This document shows, piece after piece, positions 17,157 to 25,786 of a stretch of DNA of 64,000 nt. The stretch's first letter is position 1. Each line of letters opens with the position of its first letter. The stretch comes from Sphingosinicella terrae (GTDB lineage: Bacteria > Pseudomonadota > Alphaproteobacteria > Sphingomonadales > Sphingomonadaceae). The position numbers and the translations under genes are program-made. The notes beneath the pieces are model-generated. The model was not told where the DNA came from, did not search any database, and saw only the letters and a list, made by a program, of their open reading frames with translations. The stretch covers positions 1 through 64,000 of the forward strand of contig NZ_QDFY01000004.1 in the NCBI RefSeq assembly GCF_003347635.1. Reading direction: 5' to 3'.

Positions 17157-18020
17157 ATGCGTTTTCATCTGATCGGGCTGGTCCTCCTGGCGAGCGTCGC
17201 GTCCCCGGGACTGGCGCAGCGCGCCGATTCGGTGGAACGGCGGGTCGACCGTCTCGAACAGGAGCTTCGAGCGGTCCAGCGGCGGGTCTTCCCCAACGGC
17301 CGCGCTCAATTCGTGGAACCGGAGATCCAGCCCGAGGCCGGCGGCCAGCCGCGCCCTGCCGTGTCGGGCGACGCGCTGTCCAATCTCGCCGCCCGTGTGG
17401 ATGCGATGGAGACCCAGCTGCGATCGCTGACCGGTCAGGTGGAGGAGCAGGGATACCGCACCCGCCAGATCGAGGAACAGATTTCCCGCTTGCGCACCGA
17501 CGTGCAGGGCCGTCTCGACCGTCTCGAGCAGCCGGTGCAGCCGGTGGAGACAGCACCGCCGGCCAGTCGGCCGGCCGCACAGCCCGAACCGTCGACGGCC
17601 GAACCCGCGCCGCCCAGCGCGGCGCCGGCCGCCGACCCCGCGGAAGAGGCCTATAATGCCGGCTATCGACTGTGGGATTCCGGCCGCTTCGCCGAGGCGC
17701 AGCAGGCGCTCGAGACCGCCGCCACCACCTATCCGAACAGCCCCTGGACCAGCTGGATGCGCAATCTCCAGGGCCGCGCCTATCTCGACGACGACAAGCC
17801 GGCGACGGCTGCGCGGGTCTTCCTGGCCAATTACCAGGACAATCCTCGCGGCGCCCGAGCCGCGGACAGCCTCTATTTTCTCGGCCAGTCGCTCACCCGC
17901 CTGAACCGCCGCGCCGAAGCCTGCCGTGTCTATAACGAGCTCGAGCAGGTCTATCCGAGCATGCGCGATTTCATCCGGCAGCGGCTGCCGCAGGCGCGCA
18001 CCGACGCCCGCTGCGAGTGA
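17157..18020 (+). CDS. YbgF/CpoB-like periplasmic TPR protein
   Basis: A 287-residue exported protein: signal peptide MRFHLIGLVLLASVASPGLA, an N-terminal coiled coil (about 22-50 and 85-125; SVERRVDRLEQELRAVQRRV), a Pro/Ala linker, and a C-terminal tetratricopeptide block (about 165-285, NAGYRLWDSGRFAEAQQALE, RAADSLYFLGQSLTRLNRRAEACRVY). CpoB coordinates Tol-Pal with peptidoglycan synthesis at division. An in-frame ATG at 17142 would add five residues; 17157 has a CGGGGA at good spacing. No tol or pal genes are adjacent. Confidence 0.87.
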   Translation: MRFHLIGLVLLASVASPGLAQRADSVERRVDRLEQELRAVQRRVFPNGRAQFVEPEIQPEAGGQPRPAVSGDALSNLAARVDAMETQLRSLTGQVEEQGYRTRQIEEQISRLRTDVQGRLDRLEQPVQPVETAPPASRPAAQPEPSTAEPAPPSAAPAADPAEEAYNAGYRLWDSGRFAEAQQALETAATTYPNSPWTSWMRNLQGRAYLDDDKPATAARVFLANYQDNPRGARAADSLYFLGQSLTRLNRRAEACRVYNELEQVYPSMRDFIRQRLPQARTDARCE

Positions 18021-18187
18021 TCGGAGGCTCGAGCCGCGGCCGAGGCGATCCTCGCTTCGGCTGGGGCGCGGGCGGTAAGTAAGCGAGAGCCTGTCCTGGC
18101 CAGGCGGAGGTGCCGGGCGACCGCCTCCGGCGGCGGGCCGACACGGCGCTTCCACCTGACCAGCACAGACTTTAGGCTGCGAGTGCG

Positions 18188-19126
18188 ATGCGGCCGCTTC
18201 CCCCCGAACTCGTCCAGCGCTTCAGCCGCGACCTCGCGTCGCTCGCCGGGGACGTCCCGCTTCGGATAGGCGTCGCCGTTTCCGGCGGCCCCGACAGCCT
18301 CGCTTTGCTGCTGCTCGCCCACGCGGCACGTCCCGGCGCGGTCGAAGCTGCCACGGTCGATCACGGGCTCAGGCCCGAGGCTGCAGCGGAGGCCGAGCAT
18401 GTTGCCGCCCTGTGCGCCCGGCTCGACATTGCTCACGAGACCCTGCGCCCCGCCTCGCCGATCCGCGGCAACGTCCAGTCCGGGGCGCGCGAAGCGCGAT
18501 ACCTTCTGCTCGAAACCTGGCGCGCCGGCCGCGGACTCGACTGGCTGCTTACCGGCCATCATGCCGACGATCAGGCCGAGACCCTGCTGATGCGGCTCAA
18601 CCGCGGCGCAGGCATCGGCGGTCTCGGCGCCGTGCGGGCGGTGAACGAGCGGGTGCTGCGGCCACTGCTCGGCTGGCGACGCGCCGAGCTGGCCGCGATC
18701 GCGCGGACGGCAGGGGTCGATCCCGTCGAGGATCCGAGCAATTTCGATCCGCGCTTCGACCGGGCGCGGCTACGCTCGCGTCTTGCCGAGGCCGAGTGGA
18801 TCGATCCGCTCGCGATGACCCGCAGCGCGCAAGCGCTGTCGGAAGCCAACGCGGCCCTCGATTGGGCGGCTGACCGGCTGATCGAGGAAAGGGTCGCCCC
18901 GGGGGACGGGGCGCTCGATCCGACAGGCCTTCCGTCGGAGTTGCGCCGTCGCCTCGTGCTGCGGATGCTGCGCCGGATCAATCCCGCCGCAGAGCCGCGC
19001 GGCGACGCGCTGACCCGTCTCCTTCAGGCGCTCGATGCCGGCAAGGTCGCGACCCTGGCCGGTGTCAGATGCCGCGGCGGCGCTCGATGGAGTTTCGCGG
19101 CGGCGCCGGCGCGGCGCAGCGGATGA
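18188..19126 (+). CDS. tilS: tRNA(Ile)-lysidine synthetase
   Basis: A 312-residue N-type ATP pyrophosphatase that converts the wobble cytidine of tRNA-Ile(CAU) to lysidine. The PP-loop SGGPDS is at residues 32-37; downstream are VDHGLRPEAAAEAEHVAAL, LLTGHHADDQAETLLMRLNRGAGI and PLLGWRRAELAAIARTAG, all typical. It lacks the long C-terminal domains of the E. coli enzyme, as usual in this group. It converges with pdeM, only 12 bases apart. In many relatives ftsH follows; it is not here. Confidence 0.93.
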   Translation: MRPLPPELVQRFSRDLASLAGDVPLRIGVAVSGGPDSLALLLLAHAARPGAVEAATVDHGLRPEAAAEAEHVAALCARLDIAHETLRPASPIRGNVQSGAREARYLLLETWRAGRGLDWLLTGHHADDQAETLLMRLNRGAGIGGLGAVRAVNERVLRPLLGWRRAELAAIARTAGVDPVEDPSNFDPRFDRARLRSRLAEAEWIDPLAMTRSAQALSEANAALDWAADRLIEERVAPGDGALDPTGLPSELRRRLVLRMLRRINPAAEPRGDALTRLLQALDAGKVATLAGVRCRGGARWSFAAAPARRSG

Positions 19127-19138
19127 GGCGATCCAGCG

Positions 19139-19849
19139 TCAGGCAGCCCGCAGCGGAAACCTGAGCAGCCGGTCGGCCACCGGCACGAGCGCCTCGGCAG
19201 GCCCGCCGGCGGCGCGGACGATCTCGGGATGGCCCGCATCCAGGCCGCCGGTCAGGGCCCCGAAGGCGGGGAGGATCAGCTTGTGCGGCGTCGCGACGAA
19301 GCATCGGCGTGAGACGAGGCGCCCACGATGGCTGATCCGCAGCTTCGGGTGGAAATGCCCGGACAGCTCGGGCCTCGCCTCCTCCGGCTCGGCCTCATGA
19401 CGAAGCACCATGCCATCGACCACGGCTTCCGCCACGACCTCGCCGCCGCAAATATCCGGGGGCGAGGAGGCGCCGGAGGCGATGCCCGCCGCGTCCATCG
19501 GCTTCGTCAGCGGATCGTGATTGCCGACGATCCAGGTCCAGCGGGTCCGGGCGGTCAGCCCGGTCAGCAGCGTCCGGGCGCGCTCGGGAAGGCGTTCGCA
19601 GCCGTCGCGGTCATGGAAGCTGTCGCCGAGGCACCAGACCTCTTGCGCGCCGGTGCCGTCGATCAGTCCGGCCAGGTCGGTGAGGGTCGCTATCGAATCG
19701 TAGGGCGGAAGCAGCTGGCCGAGCCGGGCAAACCAGCTTGCCTTCTCGAGGTGGAGATCGGCCACCAGCAAGGCACGCCGGTCCGGCCAGAAGAGCGCGC
19801 CTTGCGGCAGCGCCACCAGCATCCGACCACAGAACGAAAAGCGAACCAT
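19139..19849 (-). CDS. pdeM: Ligase-associated DNA damage response endonuclease PdeM
   Basis: A 236-residue calcineurin-like metallophosphoesterase. The metal motifs are in order: LLVADLHLEKASWFAR, WCLGDSFHDRDG, IVGNHD and SGHFHPK. The C-terminal VSRRCFVATPHKLILPAFGALTGG is the hallmark of the PdeM family, usually found with an ATP-dependent DNA ligase, an Lhr-type helicase and an exonuclease. None of those partners is nearby. ATG 19849 is chosen; a TTG at 19885 is possible and would place the start four bases after the upstream miniprotein stop. Confidence 0.9.
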   Translation of the reverse strand: MVRFSFCGRMLVALPQGALFWPDRRALLVADLHLEKASWFARLGQLLPPYDSIATLTDLAGLIDGTGAQEVWCLGDSFHDRDGCERLPERARTLLTGLTARTRWTWIVGNHDPLTKPMDAAGIASGASSPPDICGGEVVAEAVVDGMVLRHEAEPEEARPELSGHFHPKLRISHRGRLVSRRCFVATPHKLILPAFGALTGGLDAGHPEIVRAAGGPAEALVPVADRLLRFPLRAA

Positions 19850-19889
19850 GCGCCCGCTATAGAGAGCGGGAAGGTCCGCGTTCAAGCGC

Positions 19890-20042
19890 TCAACGCGCGG
19901 GCAACACCGACTCGACCGGATTGCCGCCCGAGGCCGAGGCCTCGAGCGAGGCGGGGTGGGTCGCGAAGAAGAGAATGCCGCCCAGCACGAAGCCCTGACC
20001 GACCAGCATGAACGGATTGAGCAGTTTCTTCCTGAGCTTCAT
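19890..20042 (-). CDS. 50-residue membrane miniprotein
   Basis: A 50-residue frame: a basic start (MKLRKKLLNP), one hydrophobic helix (about residues 11-27, FMLVGQGFVLGGILFFA) and a polar tail ending VESVLPAR. This is the layout of a single-pass membrane protein with the N-terminus inside. It lies directly upstream of pdeM on the same strand, 40 bases from its ATG. The ribosome site is weak (AGAGACG). I believe it is a real gene because of the residue order, but conservation has not been checked. Confidence 0.6.
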   Translation of the reverse strand: MKLRKKLLNPFMLVGQGFVLGGILFFATHPASLEASASGGNPVESVLPAR

Positions 20043-20191
20043 GACACGTCTCTACTCTCGACCCTCAAACAACCCGGCCGGCGCGAAAGCGCGCCCGTTA
20101 CACATCCGAAAGGAACGTGCCAAGCGGATTGCGAATGGCCGAGTGCGGGTAAATGGGGGCTGAACGAGCCTCTCGCCGGGCAGGAAGGGCA

Positions 20192-20224
20192 GGATCCGGC
20201 GCCGGCTGATGGGGCGCCGGATCC
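20192..20224 (-). terminator. Long perfect hairpin after hsp20 (no U-tract)
   Basis: A perfect 12-bp stem GGATCCGGCGCC / GGCGCCGGATCC with a nine-base loop begins eight bases past the Hsp20 stop codon. There is no U-run, so it may be a Rho-assisted terminator or an mRNA 3' protector rather than a classic intrinsic terminator. Confidence 0.55.
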
Positions 20225-20231
20225 GCTGAGG

Positions 20232-20729
20232 TCAGGCGGTCTGTCCCTGTTCGACCCTGTGATCCTGCACCGCCTCGCCGGCGGACTCGGCCTCCAGCGT
20301 CGGCGCGGCGCCGGTGCTGATGTCGACCTTGCGCGGCTTCATCGCGTCGGGGATCTCCCGCACCAGGTCGATCGACAGCAGTCCGTCACGCAGCTCGGCG
20401 CCGGTGACGCGGACGAAGTCCGCCAGCTCGAACCGCCGCTCGAAGGCCCGGGTCGCGATACCGACGTGCAGGAAATTGCCGTCCCGATTGCGGCTCTCCG
20501 CGCGCCGGCCTGCGATCACGACCATGTTCTGCTGCGCCGTGATGTCGATGTCGTCGCGCCTGAAGCCGGCCACGGCGAGTGTGATCCGGTAGGAATCGTC
20601 GCTGATCTTTTCGATGTCGTAGGGTGGATAATTGTCCTGCTCGGCCCGGCTCGCATTTTCGAGATAGTCGAAAAGCCGGTCGAAGCCGACCGTGGACCGC
20701 CGATAGGGCGTGAAGTCGAGTCCTCTCAT
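20232..20729 (-). CDS. Small heat-shock protein, Hsp20 family
   Basis: A 165-residue alpha-crystallin-type holdase chaperone. The N-terminus MRGLDFTPYRRSTVGFDRLF is the common bacterial class-A form, and the crystallin domain runs from about 35 to 130 (YPPYDIEKISDDSYRITLAVAGF, GRRAESRNRDGNFLHVGIATRAFERRFELADFV, GLLSIDLVREIPDAMKPRKV). AGGAGG sits eight bases before ATG 20729 and only two before the alternative ATG 20735, which decides the start. The upstream UUGCU next to this site resembles a ROSE thermometer (separate entry). Confidence 0.93.
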   Translation of the reverse strand: MRGLDFTPYRRSTVGFDRLFDYLENASRAEQDNYPPYDIEKISDDSYRITLAVAGFRRDDIDITAQQNMVVIAGRRAESRNRDGNFLHVGIATRAFERRFELADFVRVTGAELRDGLLSIDLVREIPDAMKPRKVDISTGAAPTLEAESAGEAVQDHRVEQGQTA

Positions 20730-20735
20730 GTTCAT

Positions 20736-20835
20736 GTCCTCCTCGAGCAACATGGAGCGGGACTCGCCCTGGAGCAGGCACGGGTCCCGCGGCGGCCGGG
20801 CCGGGAAGGCTCCGGCCATCCGGAATCTAGGAGGC
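20736..20835 (-). promoter_or_regulatory. Possible ROSE-type RNA thermometer in the hsp20 leader
   Basis: On the minus strand UUGCU (20750-20746) lies just before AGGAGG (20743-20738) and can pair with it, extended by CAUGU (20754-20750) pairing with ACAUG (20739-20735). ROSE elements of alphaproteobacterial small heat-shock genes use this UUGCU/SD pairing with a G-G mismatch. The preceding 80 bases are GC-rich with a GGGAC/GTCCC stem. The upstream boundary is approximate. Confidence 0.45.
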
Positions 20836-20856
20836 GCGAATGCCCCTTCAAGGGCT

Positions 20857-22986
20857 TCAGGCGGTCTCCGCCGCCGGCGCTCCGCTCAAGGCGTCGCGCA
20901 CCAGGTTCGAGAGCTCGTTGAAGCCGAAGGGCTTGCGCAAAACCGGCACGTCCGAACCGAGATTGTGCTCGATCTGGTCGCTCTCGGCATAGCCGGTGAC
21001 GAAGACGACGGGCAGGTCGGGATGGCGCTCGCGAAGCGCGCGGGCGAGCTGCGCTCCGTTCATTCCGGGCATCGCGAAGTCGAGCAAGGCGAGATCCGGT
21101 CGGGGAAACAAGTCCCCCGCGAGCGCCTTTTCGGGCGATTCGAACAGGGTCACGCTATGGCCCATTTCCTCGAGCAGATCGCCGAGGAACTGGCGGACGT
21201 CGCCATCGTCGTCGACGATCAGGATCCGGGCCGCGGCGCCGGGCTCGGCCGCCTCGGCGGGCCCGTCCTCGGCCTGCGCGGCATCGGCCGCCGTGTCCGC
21301 CCTCGGCAGGAGCAGGCGGACGGTGGTCCCGTGCCCCTCCCGGCTGTCGATCCGCATGGTGCCACCCGATTGCCGGGCGATGCCGTAGACCTGGGCGAGG
21401 CCGAGGCCGGTGCCCTTGCCGAACGGCTTCGTGGAGAAGAACGGCTCGGCAGCACGGGCGGCAACCTCTGGAGTCATCCCGATGCCGGTGTCGGCGACGG
21501 TGAGGCAGACATAGTCGCCGTCGTTCAGGTCGGGCCCCGCCGGCTCGGTCCGCAGTTCGACCCCGATGACCAGGGTGCCCCCTTCGGGCATCGCGTCACG
21601 CGCGTTGATGGCCAGGTTGAGGATCGCATTTTCGAGCTGATTCTCATCGCACAAGGCGTGCGCCGCCTGCGGGCAGGGGCGAAGCTCGACCGCGACCCGG
21701 CTGCCGAGCGTGTGGCGCAGGATCGGCCGCAGATTGTCGAGCACCCGGTTCACCGCCACGGGCGCGATGCTGATCCGCTGCATGCGGGAGAAAGTGAGCA
21801 GCTGGCCGGTCAGCTTCGCGCCGCGGCGGCTGGATTCGAGCGCGCCCGAGGCGAGTCGCTTGAGTTTCGGATCGTCGAGACGGGAGACCAGCATCTCGAG
21901 TCCGCCGATCACCGGAGTCAGCAGATTGTTGAAATCATGCGCGATGCCGCCGGTGAGCTGACCCACCGCTTCCATCTTCTGGGCCTGGCGCAGCGCCTCC
22001 TCCGCCCGCTCGCGCTCGGCAATCTCCTGCCGAAGCCGGTCGAGCGCGGCCCTGAGATCTGCCGTCCGCTCCTCGACGCGGCGCTCGAGCGTCTCGTTGA
22101 CGTCGCGGAGCGCCGCCTCCGCTTCCTTTGCGTCGGTGATGTCGATCGCGACTCCGATGAAGCCGGCATGCTCGCCGCCGGGGCCCCAGCGCGGCTGCGA
22201 GATCGACCGGACCCAGCGCCACGCCCCATCATGCCGACGATAGCGCGCTTCCAGGGTGAAAGCCTGCAACGAGGCCTCGCCGGCGATCGACTCGCGAACG
22301 ACGCGGGCCTGGTCGTCGGGATGGAGGACGGTGCGCCAGTCGAAGTCGACCGCTTGCTCGTAGGTGATGCCGAGAAAATCGACATAGGCGCGGTTCACGA
22401 AGCTGCGCTTGCGGTCGAGCTTGGTCACCCACATCAGCGCCGGGGCCGAGTCCGCTATCAGCCGGAAGCGCTCCTCGCTCTCGCGCAGCCGGCGCTCGGT
22501 CCGGGCGTCGCTGCTGACCGCGGTAACGACGCCGAACAGGCCGCAGATCGCGCCGCTTTCGTCGCGCAGCGGGCTCGAGCTGAAGGTCAGCCAGGCCGTC
22601 TCGGCGCGGCCATGGCGGTGCAAGAGCCGAGGCACGGCCTCCTCATAGACGGTCTCGCCGCTCAGCACCCGCTCGACGGTGACCCCGACCACGTCCCATT
22701 GATCGGCCCAGATCTCGGCAAACGGCTTGCCCTGGGCGGGGCGGCGATCGCCAAGCAAGTCGCCATAGCTCTCATTATGGACCACCCGGAGGTCCGGGCC
22801 CCAGGCGACCAGCATCGGGATGTTGGATCCCATGACCAGGCCGGCGACCGCCTTGAGATCGGGCGGCCATCCGCCAGGCGGACCCAGCGCCGAGGCCGCC
22901 CATTCCGGGGCATCCATCCACTCGCCGGTCAGTCCGGAAGCCGCAGGCGGCGCCGCTGGATTGCTCGGCGGCGGGTCGGAAGCCAT
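20857..22986 (-). CDS. Hybrid PAS-sensor histidine kinase with C-terminal receiver
   Basis: A 709-residue soluble two-component sensor. Two PAS-type domains (about 40-160 and 170-290; the second has [13 protein letters not shown] and ends [13 protein letters not shown]) are followed by a coiled coil (about 295-340), the phosphoacceptor His350 in [20 protein letters not shown], an ATPase domain (N box [16 protein letters not shown]1 VADTGIGM, G2 [20 protein letters not shown]) and a receiver (about 587-703) with phosphorylatable Asp636 in [13 protein letters not shown] and the conserved Lys in LRKPF. No membrane helix is seen, so it senses a cytosolic cue. No partner regulator is adjacent. Confidence 0.9.
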   Translation of the reverse strand: MASDPPPSNPAAPPAASGLTGEWMDAPEWAASALGPPGGWPPDLKAVAGLVMGSNIPMLVAWGPDLRVVHNESYGDLLGDRRPAQGKPFAEIWADQWDVVGVTVERVLSGETVYEEAVPRLLHRHGRAETAWLTFSSSPLRDESGAICGLFGVVTAVSSDARTERRLRESEERFRLIADSAPALMWVTKLDRKRSFVNRAYVDFLGITYEQAVDFDWRTVLHPDDQARVVRESIAGEASLQAFTLEARYRRHDGAWRWVRSISQPRWGPGGEHAGFIGVAIDITDAKEAEAALRDVNETLERRVEERTADLRAALDRLRQEIAERERAEEALRQAQKMEAVGQLTGGIAHDFNNLLTPVIGGLEMLVSRLDDPKLKRLASGALESSRRGAKLTGQLLTFSRMQRISIAPVAVNRVLDNLRPILRHTLGSRVAVELRPCPQAAHALCDENQLENAILNLAINARDAMPEGGTLVIGVELRTEPAGPDLNDGDYVCLTVADTGIGMTPEVAARAAEPFFSTKPFGKGTGLGLAQVYGIARQSGGTMRIDSREGHGTTVRLLLPRADTAADAAQAEDGPAEAAEPGAAARILIVDDDGDVRQFLGDLLEEMGHSVTLFESPEKALAGDLFPRPDLALLDFAMPGMNGAQLARALRERHPDLPVVFVTGYAESDQIEHNLGSDVPVLRKPFGFNELSNLVRDALSGAPAAETA

Positions 22987-23084
22987 TGGACGCGAACTCC
23001 AATCCACTGTCCCCGCCCCGAATCCGAGACTAGCCGGGCCGCGGTTCGGACGGAAGCCCCCGCCGCCGACGTCCAGATCCGGTC

Positions 23085-24287
23085 TCAGTCCGCAGCCGCC
23101 GCCACCGCCTCGACCCGCCGAAGCACCCTCAGCAGGTTGCCGCCCATGATCTTGGCGATGTCGGCTTCGCTGAATCCTTCGCGGCGCAGGCGGGCGGTGA
23201 TCCGCGGCAGCAGGCTCACATCCTCCATGCCGATGACGCCGCCGCCGCCGTCCCAATCGGCACCGAGGCCGACATGGTCGACGCCCATCACCGCGATCGC
23301 GTGCAGCAGGCTCCGCATGAACAGGTCGAAATCGGCCGTCGTATAAGGACGCCGGGCGTCCAGCGCGGCTCGGTCCCGCAGCAGCCGACGGCGCTCGTCC
23401 GCGTCGAGGCGTTCCCAATTTTCGTGCCGATCGTTGATCGCGTCGCGTTCGGGCGATCCGTCATAGGGTACCAGGAAGACACTGTTGATGAACATGACGC
23501 CGCCGGCGCGCGCCAATCGGCGCATCCGCGCGTCGTCGATGTTGCGCGGATGGTCGAAGATCGCCTTCGGCCCGGAATGAGATAGGACGATCGGAGCCCG
23601 GCTGAGCTCCAGCATCTGGTCGAAGACCGCGTCGGAGGAATGGCTGCCGTCGACGATCATGCCGAGACGGTTCATCTCCGCCACCCATCGACGACCGAGG
23701 GGCGAGAAGCCGTTCCAGCGCGCCTCGCCGGTCGTGCTGTCGGCCAGCTGGTTGGTGCGGCTGTGGACGGGGCCCGCCATCCGCACGCCGAGCCGGTGGA
23801 AGGTCTCGAGCAGCGAGAGATCCTCGCCGAGCGGCCAGCTATTCTCGATGCTGATGAAGCCGAAGCGGCGGCCTTCGGCATGCATCCGCACGGCATCCTC
23901 GGCATCGAGCGCGAGGCCGATTCGGTCCCGGTTCTCGCCGAGCACGCGATGGATGGCGGCGAGCCGAACCAGCGCGGCGTCGCGCGCCGCGCGAAAGCCC
24001 TCGGGCGTAACCTCCCCCTGAGAGGTGTAGATGACGAAGAAGCCGCCATCGAGTCCTCCGGCCGCCATTCGCGGCAGATCGGTCTGGCTTCCGTCCCACT
24101 CGTAGCGGTGCAGTTCGCCGAAATCCCATTCGCCGTCGTCCCAGCGCGCCGGAACGTCGAGGTGGGTATCGATCACGAGCATCTGTTCGTGGACGAGCCG
24201 ATCCTCGGCGGTGACGTCGGTATCCGTCTGGGCCGAAGCGGGGACGGCGAGGACGAGAGGCAGAGCAAGGCAGGCGAGAAGGCGCAT
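23085..24287 (-). CDS. Exported M19 family dipeptidase
   Basis: A 400-residue renal-dipeptidase-like zinc enzyme that hydrolyses dipeptides. Signal peptide MRLLACLALPLVLAVPASAQ. Metal ligands appear in VIDTHLDVPARWDDGE, the Glu of GFISIENSWPLG, and the histidines of VDGSHSSDAVFD and VLSHSGPKAIFDHPRN; a late VDHVGLGADWDGGGG is also typical. The frame is open to 24350, but ATG 24287 begins the signal peptide. It probably acts in the periplasm. Confidence 0.92.
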   Translation of the reverse strand: MRLLACLALPLVLAVPASAQTDTDVTAEDRLVHEQMLVIDTHLDVPARWDDGEWDFGELHRYEWDGSQTDLPRMAAGGLDGGFFVIYTSQGEVTPEGFRAARDAALVRLAAIHRVLGENRDRIGLALDAEDAVRMHAEGRRFGFISIENSWPLGEDLSLLETFHRLGVRMAGPVHSRTNQLADSTTGEARWNGFSPLGRRWVAEMNRLGMIVDGSHSSDAVFDQMLELSRAPIVLSHSGPKAIFDHPRNIDDARMRRLARAGGVMFINSVFLVPYDGSPERDAINDRHENWERLDADERRRLLRDRAALDARRPYTTADFDLFMRSLLHAIAVMGVDHVGLGADWDGGGGVIGMEDVSLLPRITARLRREGFSEADIAKIMGGNLLRVLRRVEAVAAAAD

Positions 24288-24380
24288 AAGCTGGATCCAT
24301 CGGCTCGGGGAGGGTGGCCGCATTGAAGCCGCCGCTCGCGCAACGGTCAAGCAGGACGGGACCGCCGGTTCGGAACGCGG

Positions 24381-24626
24381 CTAGGCCGGCGGCGGATCGC
24401 CGATCCGGTCGAGCTGGTTCCGAAGCGCCTCGGCGGAATGGGCTTGGGCCTGGCCGATCATCTCCGCCTTGAGCTCGGCGACGCTGCCGAGGCGGTCCGA
24501 GCAGTCGTTGCAGACGATCGGCGCCTCGTCCGCCATCCCCGCCGGCAGGCTGTAATTGGCACTGCCGCAGGTGCCGCAGTGAACCTCGACCGATATGTCC
24601 AACGCCATAGCCGTCCGTTTCGCCAT
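24381..24626 (-). CDS. Small zinc-ribbon protein
   Basis: An 81-residue protein with two CxxC pairs (CGTC and CNDC, 25 residues apart), which should bind one zinc, followed by a helical tail LGSVAELKAEMIGQAQAHSA. The function is unknown. Two starts are possible: ATG 24626, with GGAAGG close upstream, and ATG 24608, giving 75 residues. It lies head to head with the polyprenyl diphosphate synthase gene. Confidence 0.72.
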   Translation of the reverse strand: MAKRTAMALDISVEVHCGTCGSANYSLPAGMADEAPIVCNDCSDRLGSVAELKAEMIGQAQAHSAEALRNQLDRIGDPPPA

Positions 24627-24772
24627 TGCCTTCCGTTTCGTCAGCCAAACGAGCCCGGGCGACGAACGATCCTGCTTCACGATCGATCCGGGACAGGTGC
24701 TTGTTCCCTCCCCTGGCCGGCAGCCATCCGGCCTTGCCTTTGGCAGCGCACGCGCGCACATCGCGCGCGCAC

Positions 24773-25786
24773 ATGAACGCCAGCCTGCACGCCATCGGCT
24801 CCAGCCGCACGCCGTCGCTCGACCCAATGGTCCAGCTCGTCGCTGCCGATCTCAACCAGGTCAATGCGGTGATCCTGGACCGGATGCAGAGCGAGGTCGC
24901 GCTCATCCCGGAACTGGCCGGCCATCTGATCGCCGGCGGGGGCAAGCGAATGCGGCCGATGCTGACGCTCGCTTGCGCGCGTCTGCTCGATTATCCCGGC
25001 ATGCGCCATCACAAGCTCGCCGCCGCGGTCGAGTTCATCCACACGGCCACCCTGCTGCACGACGACGTCGTCGACGGCTCGGGGCTGCGCCGCGGCCGGC
25101 GCACCGCCAACATCATCTGGGGCAACCCGGCCAGCGTGCTGGTCGGCGACTTCCTGTTCGCCCGCGCCTTCGAGCTGATGGTCGAGGACGGCAGCCTCAA
25201 GGTCCTGCGCATCCTGTCGCGCGCATCGAGCGTCATCGCCGAGGGCGAAGTCAACCAGCTCACCGCCCAGCGGCAGGTCGAGACGAGCGAGGACCAATAT
25301 CTCGACATCATCAGCGCGAAGACCGCCGCCTTGTTCGCCGCCGCCTGCCGCATCGCCGGCGTGGTCGCGGAGCGCGAGGAATCGGTCGAGGAGCATCTCG
25401 ACGCTTATGGCCGCAACCTCGGAATCGCCTTCCAGCTCATCGACGACGCCATCGACTATGCCTCGGATTCGGCGACCATGGGCAAGGGCGTCGGCGACGA
25501 TTTCCGCGACGGCAAGGTCACCCTGCCCGTTATCCTCGCTTATGCGAGGGGCTCCGACGCCGACCGCCGCTTCTGGCGCGAGGCGATGAGCGGAGGCCGC
25601 GTCGAGGACGAGGATCTCGCCGAGGCGACGCGCCTTCTCCGCGGCTCGGGCGCGCTCGACGACACTCTGGAGCGCGCGCGTCATTACGGTCAGCGGGCGA
25701 TCGACGCGCTTGGCCCCTTCCCCGGAGGCCGGGCGAAGTCGGCGCTGATCGAAGCCGTCGAGTTCGCCATCGCGAGGGCATATTGA
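24773..25786 (+). CDS. ispB: Polyprenyl (octaprenyl/decaprenyl-type) diphosphate synthase
   Basis: A 337-residue trans-prenyltransferase that makes the ubiquinone side chain. The first Asp-rich motif is HDDVVDGSGLRRGRR (Asp97-Asp101) and the second LIDDAIDYASD (Asp224-Asp228); GGGKRMRP near the start binds the diphosphate. The chain length cannot be read reliably. ATG 24773 is the first start consistent with the family; frames upstream are shadow. Its stop overlaps the HrpB start (TTGA). Confidence 0.92.
   Translation: MNASLHAIGSSRTPSLDPMVQLVAADLNQVNAVILDRMQSEVALIPELAGHLIAGGGKRMRPMLTLACARLLDYPGMRHHKLAAAVEFIHTATLLHDDVVDGSGLRRGRRTANIIWGNPASVLVGDFLFARAFELMVEDGSLKVLRILSRASSVIAEGEVNQLTAQRQVETSEDQYLDIISAKTAALFAAACRIAGVVAEREESVEEHLDAYGRNLGIAFQLIDDAIDYASDSATMGKGVGDDFRDGKVTLPVILAYARGSDADRRFWREAMSGGRVEDEDLAEATRLLRGSGALDDTLERARHYGQRAIDALGPFPGGRAKSALIEAVEFAIARAY

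Noticed and set aside
20710-23346. Long plus-strand open frame opposite the histidine kinase
   Set aside because: Shadow of the kinase gene: composition is Arg/Asp/Gly-rich without domains.
24595-25782. Upstream extension of the HrpB frame by about 400 codons
   Set aside because: It runs out of frame through the polyprenyl synthase gene; HrpB homology begins exactly at TTG 25783.
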